A stretch of DNA of 60,771 nucleotides from a virus: the IMG/VR virus record IMGVR_UViG_3300017773_000008, positions 1 to 60,771 of that record, one strand, 5' to 3'. A model generated the notes under the pieces. That model did not search any database. It saw only the letters and a list, made by a program, of their open reading frames with translations, and was not told the origin of the DNA. Below, in pieces: positions 23,101 through 32,700 of the stretch (positions are counted from its first letter, which is position 1; the number at the start of each line of letters is the position of its first letter). Both the position numbers and the translations under genes were made by a program.

Positions 23101-25938
23101 TTCTTCTTTAGTAAGCTGCCCCTGATCTCTACTATCTTCTGCAATATTCTGTAACGTGTTAGCAGCACCTTCAGGATCAGACGTAGATATTAACGCACCC
23201 GTGCCTACAGCATCTTCGGTGGGAGCTAATAGCTGTGCTATATCCATACTTGCAGACTCAAGAGCTGTAAGAGGTGTAGTGGGTTTACCTATAAGCTGTC
23301 TAAAGAAGTTAACAACTGTATTAGTAAATCGCTGTAAGGCGCTAACAGGTTGTCCTTTAATATTTATACCTGCAAGCATCTTTTGAAACTGTGGATTACT
23401 AAATGTCTCTGATACAAACTCTTGTAAAGACTGTGCGCCATAGGCAGTTCCTAGATTATCTTTAACCTCTTCGAACAACGTGTTAAGTTGTTTTGTTGTG
23501 GGGTGGGACTTGTTAGCCAGGTTAGCAAAGGTAACAGCGTGCGCTGCTTCGTGCATAAGAACATGTGCGTTCATACCACTTTCTGGGTTAATCTCTATTG
23601 TATTTGTAGCACTATCAAACCGACCTGCTAAATTACCAAGATCTTTAACTACTATCTTAACATCTTTCAATACCTCAGACATTTTTTTAGATAGTAGAGA
23701 AAGCGGTTCTGGTAGTTGTGTATCTTCACTTAATTTATTTAATGCACCTTTTGCATCACCCTGTTCTATTAAAGTGTTAACTTCAGGATCTAGACCTATA
23801 GTAAGAGAGGTAACTTCAGAAGAAGGTATAGCTAAATTAACGTCTTTAGCTTTTATTTTTTTATCTACTGCTTTAAATTGTTGTGTTACTTTATTTTTTA
23901 ACTCTTTAAAAGCCGCCTCTTTTTCTTTTATATTTTTAGTTTTGTCCCATCTTGCCTGTAATTTCTCTCGAACTTCAAGATTATCTAAATTATCAATAGC
24001 CGCAAACCAGTTAGAGTTTAACTCATCTATGCTTGCTTGTTCTGCAGTTTTAGTCGGTCTACCTATTATTGTATCTGCACGCTCAGAAAGCTGTTTATCG
24101 GTCATTCTACCTGACCTTGCTTTTGCTATTGCATCGGTCAAATATGTTTTAACATCATCATTTAAATTAGCGTCTACCCATTTTTTAGCCTCTAGTGCAG
24201 CTTCTTTTCCTGTCCCTGCCATTACTGCCGTATATGGACTATCAGCAGCTATTTCGTCAGGACTTCTTTTAAACCCTTTGCTTTCTTGTCCTATATCAAA
24301 AGCTATGGCATCTAGTGCAGCTTGGGGAGTTGGCCCAAAACCTTTAAAATAAATTAGTGCTTTCTCTACAGGTTTTATTATCTGTGTTTTATTTTTTACT
24401 TTTTTTGATTTAGGTACTTTACCCTCTATTAGATTAGTTAAAGCCTTTTTATCTTCTACAGTTGTTTTATCATCTTGTAACACGTCTCCCTCTGCCACCG
24501 TCACTGCTTCTGGACTAGCATTGGTTTCAAATGCAACTCTATATTCTTCTAGTGCATCTGTGTCTCTTTTAGCGCCTACTTCACCTGTTAAAGTATTCAT
24601 TAGCTCCGATAATGGGTTTGTTTCGGTGTCTTTCACTACAGGTTTAGGCTCTTTTAAAGCATCTGCTTTCTCTCTTGCGTAACGCCCTAGTATTTGTTGT
24701 CTTTCACTTCTTTTTTCTTCTGTTAACTTTCTTTTTTCTTTTGTATCTGCCGCAGCAAAAAGTGGCTTATATTTTTCTTCTATAGCATCTAGCTCTGCGG
24801 ATTCTTTAGCCTTTAAATCTGCTGTTATAGGTTTAAGCTCATCTACTTTAGCAACTTCAACCTTAGATGGTTCAGGGCCAACTTCTACACTATCTGTAGC
24901 AGCGAGCGTAGTGTCTTTACCTGCTACCTCATCTGCGGCTTTACGAGCTTCTTCAGTAACGGGTGCATCAGTAGTTATTTTTTCTATATCATCTACTATT
25001 TTATCTGCTGCTACATCAGACTCCACAGGTGCAACAGTCGTAGGTGCGCTGCCTCCACGAGTTCGTGGGGTAATCATTTGTATGGCTCTATAGATTTCAT
25101 CAGCTAGTTTGGCTGTAAAACCAACTGCACTGCCATATGCTGCAGGCTCTCCTGTCTCCTCAAGTAATGTTTGTTCTAGATTATACCCTCGCTCAACTGC
25201 ATTTTGTGCTACAGCTGCAGCAAATTCTTGCGCTCCTTCTACACCAGCCTCAGTAAGCACCCGCCTGCCTCTGGCTAATATACCACCTGCTGTTTCATCA
25301 CCAAAAAAGTTACCCGCTTTATTTAAAAGAGGAAATTTTCTAAGTAGTCTTAATGGAGTTATAATTTCAGAAAGTCCTATTGCAGCTCCAAATTTTGCAG
25401 CTCTATTTCTTTCTTCTTGTGTTGCATCTTCTTCTCTTGCACGTTCACTAGCCTCACCTGCACCTGCACCTACAGCTAACGATGCTGCAATACCTGGCCC
25501 TACAAAAGGAATTGCCGCGGGAGCAAGAATACCTGCAAAAGAACCAAGTGCTTCACCAAACTTACGAGGTACAGCTGATGCCCCTATACCTATATTTGCA
25601 TCAGGTGCAACAGCTTCTTGTACAACATCTCCAACACTTTGTATTTTTTCTCTTAGTGCAAGTTCTGTTTCTTCCCCAAAAGGAGTAATAGCACCAAGAG
25701 CCGCAGTTTCAACTAACCCTGCAAGTCCACCTACTGTACCTTTACCAAGCTCTTGTATCTGGTCTATTATAGTTCCAGGTCTAGCCATAGCTTGCAGCTC
25801 CCCAGCCCGTGCTAAAGCAGCATAGGGGTCTTGTTTTTTAGCTAGATGTATATCAACAAGTTCTCTTGTAGTGGCCCCCTCTGGCCCTTCTACTTGTACT
25901 GGTGTGCCATCTTTTTTGTATATCGTATATGTACGCAT
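20110..25938 (-). CDS. Giant internal virion (polyvalent) protein with HExxH motif
   Basis: This 1942-aa protein is the last gene of the late operon. The N-terminal 300 residues include long Gly/Ala-rich hydrophobic segments that could insert in a membrane. The middle is helical and charged. HEAAH (residues 796-800), inside NAHVLMHEAAHAVTFAN, is a zinc-metallopeptidase motif. The C-terminal third resembles the PLxRFG-type large polyvalent proteins of phages, which are packaged in the head and injected with the DNA. Likely roles are protection or passage of the DNA on entry and local proteolysis. Its length is extreme but not unique for podovirus ejection proteins. The stop overlaps the convergent terminator. 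Confidence 0.75.
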   Translation of the reverse strand: MRTYTIYKKDGTPVQVEGPEGATTRELVDIHLAKKQDPYAALARAGELQAMARPGTIIDQIQELGKGTVGGLAGLVETAALGAITPFGEETELALREKIQSVGDVVQEAVAPDANIGIGASAVPRKFGEALGSFAGILAPAAIPFVGPGIAASLAVGAGAGEASERAREEDATQEERNRAAKFGAAIGLSEIITPLRLLRKFPLLNKAGNFFGDETAGGILARGRRVLTEAGVEGAQEFAAAVAQNAVERGYNLEQTLLEETGEPAAYGSAVGFTAKLADEIYRAIQMITPRTRGGSAPTTVAPVESDVAADKIVDDIEKITTDAPVTEEARKAADEVAGKDTTLAATDSVEVGPEPSKVEVAKVDELKPITADLKAKESAELDAIEEKYKPLFAAADTKEKRKLTEEKRSERQQILGRYAREKADALKEPKPVVKDTETNPLSELMNTLTGEVGAKRDTDALEEYRVAFETNASPEAVTVAEGDVLQDDKTTVEDKKALTNLIEGKVPKSKKVKNKTQIIKPVEKALIYFKGFGPTPQAALDAIAFDIGQESKGFKRSPDEIAADSPYTAVMAGTGKEAALEAKKWVDANLNDDVKTYLTDAIAKARSGRMTDKQLSERADTIIGRPTKTAEQASIDELNSNWFAAIDNLDNLEVREKLQARWDKTKNIKEKEAAFKELKNKVTQQFKAVDKKIKAKDVNLAIPSSEVTSLTIGLDPEVNTLIEQGDAKGALNKLSEDTQLPEPLSLLSKKMSEVLKDVKIVVKDLGNLAGRFDSATNTIEINPESGMNAHVLMHEAAHAVTFANLANKSHPTTKQLNTLFEEVKDNLGTAYGAQSLQEFVSETFSNPQFQKMLAGINIKGQPVSALQRFTNTVVNFFRQLIGKPTTPLTALESASMDIAQLLAPTEDAVGTGALISTSDPEGAANTLQNIAEDSRDQGQLTKEEGRGFILDSISFLGDTKVGTVAKNILTGLSDMLTVSNMANETGLVDDNNVGFGEQLLNAFNDQRGDMDAAGRDFEDVKTKVMRKLKDNTKRRDLLDELIYSRSFGATIYQVDPTKPRKEYENKNIGDRKLEEVWDDQQKIWKNNPDFGQQGRDAFDEMRNYYKRYFTQLQEALGLQADKAVGGEVDADGVKVSERLQSVFKKIFDNKALDVYFPLVREGNYVVAYNIKPEIMKKRKDAGEDIGDPRVYELVSTQAEQVTRAEELKENPDVDQTTIQMADTADKTKEIFRTAPPTSFVGQVMDILNAAQGLDKTVKDDLQSDIVQLFINTLPETSFAKSLSRREGVKGYIPDSVFAFNKKGLALGRQVAQLKNNANIRAIVKDMTKKAKELEVTNPKIAPAISKITEELNRRAKFATQGADYKGIEQFVKTANQLAFVYTIGANASSALVNLSQVPLFVYPYLGAEYGFVKTSRALGNATRIVTNSGNNIDQLFDFDPVNRTYKIKDSIETYGVKRDLSPRQKEIADSVLPLIKLASQRGQLTRTFLADALGLGEEGGALSRRKDKKDRVMDVLSLDNLTSLSAVMFNQAERFNRQVTLLTSYQLALRQEVDPKGKMKSFADVSKAASKIEGATERAAEKALRQTQETNGGAVLETGPRYSQQNLGRVAFMYKTYGLRMYSTMLKSTKELMDKSLPPEDRYIAFKQLAGVHVSALLFAGVQGLPLYGAIEMIANAFLGEDDEDFDSIVRGQFREPTYKGLVNYMTGVDVATRIRLTGLLIQENRFNRDASLEESFFHYAGGPAFGTLDRINRGALDLGLPAFGERKDTINVQRAIESFLPAGIANVYKALGRVREEGYKTRRGDPIFDDVTTGDLAGLLFGFPPVEYTNTMEKNDIKNRIDKSISKKKTTLTTQYYRAYRTGDASGMAEALQKMVEWNRTFGARDPKLIITPKGIERSVKRHIKTSENIAKHNGVFVRNKNIINEISSSFNDDYTFFD

Positions 25939-25947
25939 GATGCACTT

Positions 25948-27678
25948 TTAGTCAGGATCTCTATTTAAATCAAACTCGGATTCTTCTTCTTTTTGTTTCG
26001 TTATATCTATACCAAACACGCTTTTTAATCTTCTAGCATAAGCATCGTACCTAGCATACTCTTCTGTATATTTAGATTTAAAATTAAGTTCAAATGCCCT
26101 TTCTAATTCTGCAACTCCCCTTGCTTGAGTATTATACGCATCAGTGCCTGACTCTAGTCCAGCTAAAACTTGCCGTGCAGCCATTAGTTCTGTACCAAAA
26201 GTAGAAGTTTCATAATCTGTTGCTCTAGCCTCTGCAAGATTAGTAGATATGGTGTCTAAACCCCTTCTTAGAAAATCTAATAGGTTACCTTCTCTAGTTA
26301 CATCTACCATTTCTTCTTGCACTTTTACAGATCGTCTTCGTATTTTTAACTCTGCAGCTTTGTTTAAACGATCATTTATCATTTGAGTATATTCAATATC
26401 TCTTCTGGTGGCTTGTCCTCGTCCAAAACCAGACGATAACGCATAGGCTAATCTTTCTAGAGCATTGTTGTAGGTGTCTATTTTACTGTCAACTACTCTT
26501 GGTTCATCACTTGAATTAACCTCTGTATTCAAAGCATTATTTATCTCTTCATCTAATTGTTGATCTGCTATTTCATCAGTCTCACCATCTATAGCAGGCC
26601 CTTTAGTATCTAATTCTTGATCTACTAACTCTGGTGTTGTATCATCTTTTCGTTTTTCTTCAGATATTAAAGCGTAAGGATTATCAACACTAGATAGATC
26701 TTTAAGTTTATTTAATATTCCAGAAATACCACCTATTTTACTAACCACACTAGGTTCACTATCACCTCCATAACCTAAATCTTGCTCAGTAAAATTTAAG
26801 TCTGAACCTGGAAAACGATTTTTTGGGTCAGTTTGATCTCCAAACCCTGTATCTCGACTTGCAGTTAAATTATTTATTGCTGATGCTAACTCAGGAGTTT
26901 CTACACTAGAGTCTTGTGCCTGTCTTAACAAGTTAAGTTGCTTGTCTGTACCTCTTTGTTGTTTCTCTGCTGCTCTTCTAGCAAGAGATTCTTTAGCTGA
27001 TTCACCTGTATTTATTGGTACAAACGGTCTTATATTACTAACTATACCTTCATTATTAGCGGGTGCAGGTCTGTTTTCTGGCTTTAACATGCCACCTTTT
27101 AGTATGTTCTTTAACAAAGTTATTAGTGACCTATCTTGGTTTGTTGAATAATCAAATCTGGGTATACCTAACTCCCCTAACGCACCAATGCCATAGGGGT
27201 CGTTTACAGATCCACCATTTGCTAGTTTTACTATACCACCTTGTGCTGATCGTTGCATGGGCATCTGTCTAGGCATTTGTCTGGGTTTTTGCCCTAATCG
27301 TTTTAAAACATTAGCATCTAATTTACTTATTGCCTGTTGTGCTTTGTTCTTTTTATTTTGTCTGTTTGTTAATATTTTTCCTACACTATCCACCATATCC
27401 TTTTGGGTTCTACCCTCTAACTCCTGATCTATTTGAGATACAACAGTATTAGGGTCTTGCTCCATAGCAGCGTACATACTTGCTTCATACGCTTGTTTTT
27501 CCTTTAAAAGTTTTTGTGCTGCTAGAGCTTTAAGGAGGTCAGGTGTAATACCCTTTGTAGGATTAGGGCGCATTTGTTGCATGGGGTTTGCTATTTGTGT
27601 CAACTGTTGAGGAGACATACCACTAAATGCCTGCTTCTGTCTTTTAAAATCTGCGTCTAAAGAACCTAAACCTAACAT
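25948..27678 (-). CDS. Large internal virion protein, Gln/Met-rich N-terminus
   Basis: This 576-aa protein has an N-terminal helix rich in Gln and Met (about residues 20-140). A QGGIVKLANGG stretch (about 145-155) is of a kind seen in other late products of this phage, such as GGIA in the 28521 and 59225 products. A disordered acidic middle and a long helical C-terminus follow. It is chained to its neighbours by a 1-bp overlap and a short gap, in a block of five genes that look like ejection proteins. No enzymatic motif is seen. The virion role is inferred from position and composition. Confidence 0.65.
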   Translation of the reverse strand: MLGLGSLDADFKRQKQAFSGMSPQQLTQIANPMQQMRPNPTKGITPDLLKALAAQKLLKEKQAYEASMYAAMEQDPNTVVSQIDQELEGRTQKDMVDSVGKILTNRQNKKNKAQQAISKLDANVLKRLGQKPRQMPRQMPMQRSAQGGIVKLANGGSVNDPYGIGALGELGIPRFDYSTNQDRSLITLLKNILKGGMLKPENRPAPANNEGIVSNIRPFVPINTGESAKESLARRAAEKQQRGTDKQLNLLRQAQDSSVETPELASAINNLTASRDTGFGDQTDPKNRFPGSDLNFTEQDLGYGGDSEPSVVSKIGGISGILNKLKDLSSVDNPYALISEEKRKDDTTPELVDQELDTKGPAIDGETDEIADQQLDEEINNALNTEVNSSDEPRVVDSKIDTYNNALERLAYALSSGFGRGQATRRDIEYTQMINDRLNKAAELKIRRRSVKVQEEMVDVTREGNLLDFLRRGLDTISTNLAEARATDYETSTFGTELMAARQVLAGLESGTDAYNTQARGVAELERAFELNFKSKYTEEYARYDAYARRLKSVFGIDITKQKEEESEFDLNRDPD

Positions 27679-28511
27679 TATGTTTGTACCCCTTCTGCAC
27701 TGCTAACATCCGAAAGTCTTTGTAGTAATGTTAAAATATCAGAAAAACTAGCCGCCCCCGAACTTAAAGCACTAGGATCTGCAAAAGAAATATCCGTAGC
27801 GGATAATGGTAGTTCCTGTAACAACGACTGTAAATACACAGGCATTTTGTAAGCAAAATCTCTTTCTTCTTCAAATTGTAGTCTATCTGCTTCTATACCT
27901 TCAGCATCAATATCTCTTTCTGTTGCACCTGCTGTACCCATCCTGTCTAGTGCTGCAAGCCCATACTGTCTATCTCCTTCTTGAGTATCTCTATCAAATC
28001 CCATACCCTCTCGTGCTTCGCCAAAGGCTTTATAGTAACCTTCTCCTAAAGTCTTATCTAGTTGGTCTAATAGGTTTCTTCTTCCCTCTGACTCCATAAC
28101 AGCTTGCCTACTACCCCCAAATGCTCCTGCCTGTGTAAGTCTAGAAGCATCTGCTACTCTTGATATATCAGCCTGTCTTCTTAATTCTTTTAATTGTGGG
28201 TCTAATACATTTTGTAAATAAGGGTTCATGTAACTTGCTACAGAAGCAGGGTCTGCCATTGACCCTGTAAATGATGTCATACCCTCTGTAGGTATTGTAA
28301 GCCCTGCAAGCCCTTCAAACTGTTGTGTTTGTAAATCAGACTTTCCTGCTGTCAATGGCCCTGTGTACGCTTCGTAAGGTAAAGCAGCTGCTGCTAAACC
28401 TTGACCTAACATTTCTGTAGCATACGGGCCTATATAAGGCGATAAACTACTGGCTACACCTGTTTGAGTGCTTAAATCTGTACCGTCATCATTTAATGGA
28501 TCTGTTGCCAT
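27678..28511 (-). CDS. Internal virion protein with AFGGSRQA motif
   Basis: This 277-aa, mostly helical protein carries AGAFGGSRQAVMESEGRR (about residues 145-162), a pattern I associate with internal proteins of marine podoviruses. It has no membrane segment or signal. The gene overlaps the next one by a single base, so the two are translated together. It is likely part of the internal core or ejection complex. Confidence 0.65.
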   Translation of the reverse strand: MATDPLNDDGTDLSTQTGVASSLSPYIGPYATEMLGQGLAAAALPYEAYTGPLTAGKSDLQTQQFEGLAGLTIPTEGMTSFTGSMADPASVASYMNPYLQNVLDPQLKELRRQADISRVADASRLTQAGAFGGSRQAVMESEGRRNLLDQLDKTLGEGYYKAFGEAREGMGFDRDTQEGDRQYGLAALDRMGTAGATERDIDAEGIEADRLQFEEERDFAYKMPVYLQSLLQELPLSATDISFADPSALSSGAASFSDILTLLQRLSDVSSAEGVQT

Positions 28512-28520
28512 GTCTATCTC

Positions 28521-29705
28521 CTACGCAGGTAAAAATTCTTTTGAGTTTATTTCTGGAGCTTGTTCTGTCTCTCCAGTTCTTGCTTCTCTTACACGTGATA
28601 ACATCTCATCAAGTACCTTTGCACCTGCGTCTGAGTTACCGTTACCTAAATGACTAACTACATCTGCAGGTATTACATATTCACCATCACTCAAAGCTGC
28701 AGGATCTTCGTTGTCTATGGTAGCAGGCACTTTATCTGCCATGCCATCAGTCTCACCATCTAGGTATCTTTGTTTTCTTGAGCCTAACTCAGCTATACCA
28801 CCTGTAGCGTACCCTCTTCTTCTAGAACCTTTTGGCCCTGCTCTATCTATGTAATCAGTTCCAAACATCCTTAAAAATTCTGCTTCTTCTTTTGGAGTCA
28901 AAGGTGGTTCTTCTTGACCCACCATTCTGTTAAATGCTCCATACGCTCTATAGTTTGGATCTTTCATGCCTAAATCTATTTCGGTAAACGAAGGACGTTC
29001 TTTTATTTTAGGCCCTTGTTTTTTAATTCCTAATAACCCTAACAAACCACCTACTGTTCCTGGGTCATAATTCATAAGAGCTTTTTCTATAGTAGATAAA
29101 GAATTATCTACTTTTCTCCCTTGTTTGTAAGGAGTCACTTGTAAAGGGCTAGTGGGATCATCTTGTATAGATTGATAAGGACTTGTAAATGGACTTGTTT
29201 CTTCTGAAGGTGACATGTTTTGACTTAATACAGACTGTGCTGTGGGTACAGCTGCAAAACTGGGTTGAATTAAAGGATCTTCAACAGACGTTTCTACAGC
29301 AGGTGTATCAACAATAGCACGTATTTGGTTAGCAGGATTAGCAAGATTAGAAGCCGCTAGTGACGTTGCTTGTGTTCCTGCTGCAGATACTGCGTCTGCT
29401 AAACTTTGTGTTGCGCCTTCTTTATCCATATCTACATAAGTTGCGTCAGTAAAGTACCTTCTTCCACCACTTCCTGGCCTACGATCAGGATCAAACGTAT
29501 TTGGCACACGCCTCCTAACAGCCTTATAGTTGGGTATGCTACCTTGATATCCAGTTGGGTTTATTGTAGGATCAAAAACTCCCGCTGCACCGCCACCAAC
29601 ACCAAGTATGGCTGCTAACCCCAAAGCTGTATCATTTAATGTTCGAGTGGTTTTTGTTGGATCTTTTGGATCTGTGACAGTATTAAATAAAAAATCTAAA
29701 TTCAT
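28521..29705 (-). CDS. Virion protein with conserved SDGEYVIPADVV module
   Basis: This 394-aa protein has a low-complexity N-terminal two thirds and a conserved-looking C-terminal module: RRRGYATGGIAELG (about residues 298-311), then ALSDGEYVIPADVVSHLGNG and a helical end. I recognise this module as frequent in uncultured marine phages, where its function is unknown. The gene abuts its upstream neighbour with no gap. It probably encodes a component of the internal head or ejection assembly. Confidence 0.65.
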   Translation of the reverse strand: MNLDFLFNTVTDPKDPTKTTRTLNDTALGLAAILGVGGGAAGVFDPTINPTGYQGSIPNYKAVRRRVPNTFDPDRRPGSGGRRYFTDATYVDMDKEGATQSLADAVSAAGTQATSLAASNLANPANQIRAIVDTPAVETSVEDPLIQPSFAAVPTAQSVLSQNMSPSEETSPFTSPYQSIQDDPTSPLQVTPYKQGRKVDNSLSTIEKALMNYDPGTVGGLLGLLGIKKQGPKIKERPSFTEIDLGMKDPNYRAYGAFNRMVGQEEPPLTPKEEAEFLRMFGTDYIDRAGPKGSRRRGYATGGIAELGSRKQRYLDGETDGMADKVPATIDNEDPAALSDGEYVIPADVVSHLGNGNSDAGAKVLDEMLSRVREARTGETEQAPEINSKEFLPA

Positions 29706-32700
29706 TTATACACCTCCAAACACTTGTAAAAATTCTCTGTCTTCATCATCATCTTTATCGTCTTCATCCGTGTCTTCTTCTTTTGGTTTTAAAGAATCTA
29801 AATATTCTTCTAAAGAGAGAACACCAAGCCCCTGTTTAAGAGGATCATATTCACCAGTAGTATACTGTTGGAAGGGTTTAGTAAACGTTTTTTCTTCTTG
29901 TTGAGGAAAAATGCTACCAAAATCATAAATATAGTCTAAATCCCCACCTTCTTCATTTACAGCTCTGCCCATACCACCAGCCTGTCTTTGTCTAAAATCT
30001 AATAATTGTGCTAAACCCCGAAGTTGTGGGTCAGGTTGAGTGGTGACTGCTGTACTTATTGTTGTATCTACTGCTGTGTCAGCGGTGGTATCTGCTTCCG
30101 TGCCTAATGTAGCATCTATCACTGTGTCTACAGGTGTTACCTGTGTGCTTATATCTTCTTCTATAAGATTAATAACGTTGTCTACTTGAGTCACATCGTC
30201 ATCAGTTAATGAGTCTATATCTGTACCCAATATATTAGCATAGATATTAGAAGTTTCGTCATCTAAAGAAGAAGTTACAGGATCTTTAGGAGTAAATTCT
30301 ACTACGTTCTCACTTAAAGTTTCTTCTAATGGTTGAGTTAATAGTGTTTCAGTTTCAAGTCCTGTTTCAGGCCCTACTGGAGGTTTAATAGCGTCACCTT
30401 CAAAAGCATCAACCTCATCAAACTGTGACAAATAATCTTTATCTACTGTAGGTTGATCTGTTGTAGTATCAAAAGTAGGCGTTGTATCGTCATCTATTGC
30501 AGGTTCATCAAAAGTTACTGGGTCTAACGCTTCTGGAACTGTATCTTTATTAGAGATTTCTAACACGTTATCTACATTGTCTTGTATATCTTCTGGAGTT
30601 ACAGGTGTTTCTATTATTTCTAGACCTGTGCCTCCAAATGCACCGTCAGGATCTAAAAGATTTTTTTCCACATAAGTAGCTACATCAGAAGATAAATCTC
30701 CATTATCATATTTAGATATTAGTGCATCTTTAATTTCTTGTGCAGTGTTAGCTACAGTTACAGCCCCACCTTGCCCAGCCACACCTAATAAAAATGCGCC
30801 TCCTGTTTCACTTCCTGGGTCAATACCAAAATCACGAAGCGCTTTTTCTGTAATTGCAGTTTGCCCTGCCTCTGTAAGTCCTCCCGATATACCAGCTACG
30901 CTAATATTTATAGGTATACCTAGTGCTTTTCTTTGTCCTGGGGATAGTTTGGTGTATATATCTTGTATAGTTTTTATACCTAACGTTCCCACAGCCGCTT
31001 TAGCGGTAATAAAGTCTCCAATACCTTCTAAACTACCAGCCGCAAGTGCTGATCCATAAAATTTATCTTGTAGTTGCTGTGTTGCTTTTTCTACGTCACC
31101 ATCTGCATCCGCAACAAGTGTCTGCCATAAAAGGTTGTCATCTAACTCACCACCATCTACAGCTCTTTTTACATGGGCATCTATCTCTTCTTTCGCTGCC
31201 CCATAACCCTCTAATGCTCCAAGGCTTACGGTTAAAAGTGGGCCAACATAAGGAATTAACGTTACAAGAACATCTGTAGCAACATCTCCAAACTCTTCAG
31301 AGGCATTTAAAAAAGTAGCAAACTTATCTGTGCCATAAGGTCTACCCAACTGATCTAAAGCTACTTCTCCTCCAGGAAGAGCAGTTGTAAAATCCATTGA
31401 AGCTGGTAAAGCGTGTAATTGCCTTAGTAAAAGATCACCACTAATTTTTTGTTTTAAATTATTACTAGTTCCATCTAACCAATTTACGAAACCTCCTGTA
31501 GCATCCCTTAAAAATCTAGTATCATCCTCTTGAACTCTATTTAAAAATTCTTCTTCTAACTGTAATGCTTTAGTAAGGTCTAACTCTCCACCCTCACCAT
31601 AAACTTTTCCAAGTTCAGTATCAAGCACGTCTCCAAGATCAGCAGCACCTTTTACTTGGAATGCTAACGCTTCTAATAGCCCAGAACTTACATTATACCC
31701 TAGTGCAGCTAAGTTCTTTTTAGCTATATCAATAAAACTTTCTTCTTCTGCCTCTTCAAGAGCTTCTTCTCTTAGAGCCTCACCTTCTTCAAAATATCCT
31801 TCGTAGAAGTCAGGTTGCTCTACTGTTTCTTCCCCTACTATATCTTTAAGTACCTCTTCTGCAGTATCTATAACAGGGGGTTTATCAATAACATCGTCTG
31901 GTGCTTCTATGACAGGGGGGTCTTTTATTTCTGGTCGTTCTTCTTCACCTTCTGGTAACGTCTCAGTAGGTCTTTCTTCAACAGCCTCGTCATCTAGGAC
32001 AGGTATTTGTGGAGCTGTTGTATCTACTTCAGGTGCTACATCTGTGCCTATCTCTTCAAACTGATCTTGGTACTCTAAAAGGTCATCCTTTTCACTAACT
32101 GGTATCTTCATATTGTCTTTTTGAGCAAAAAAATGGTCAGTTATATTTTCATCTTCAGATAATTCATATTTTTCTCTGTAGTATTCTTCATCAAAATTGG
32201 GTCTAAGCGTAAGAAGTGCTTGCCTATCCATTTCGTCATATAAAGGTTTAAAACTATCACCAAGGTTGTCTACTTCAGATAACACATACCCTAAGTTGTT
32301 TTGATACGTTTCTTGTCTGTCGTTTAATAATTTTTTGTTTTTATCGTAAGACTCTTTAGCCCTATTAAGGCCAGGTAGGTAAGTATTTTCATAATTGGAC
32401 TTAAAATTATTTGCATAACTTTCTAACGCTACGGCAGCGTTATTTACAGCATTTGCATTTGCTTCGTTTTTGTTACTATTATAATTATTTAAAGCGTTTT
32501 GATATGTAGAATAAAGAGCATCTTGTTCCGCTACCCCATTGTTTATTAAATCTCTAAACTTGTTATACTCTTTTGCATCTCCTGTTAATGTAGCTTCAGC
32601 CTCTTGTAAAGCTGTTGCAGACGATTGCGTGTCATCATAAGCACCACTAAGTTGATCTATGGTTTTAAATACAGGTTTATTTATAATTTCTTTTAAGTCA

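Noticed and set aside
23480-25825. Several long plus-strand frames (23480-24352, 25109-25825) opposite the 1942-aa gene
   Set aside because: They are Ser/Ala/Leu-rich products of antisense reading of an Ala- and Glu-rich gene, with no ribosome binding site.
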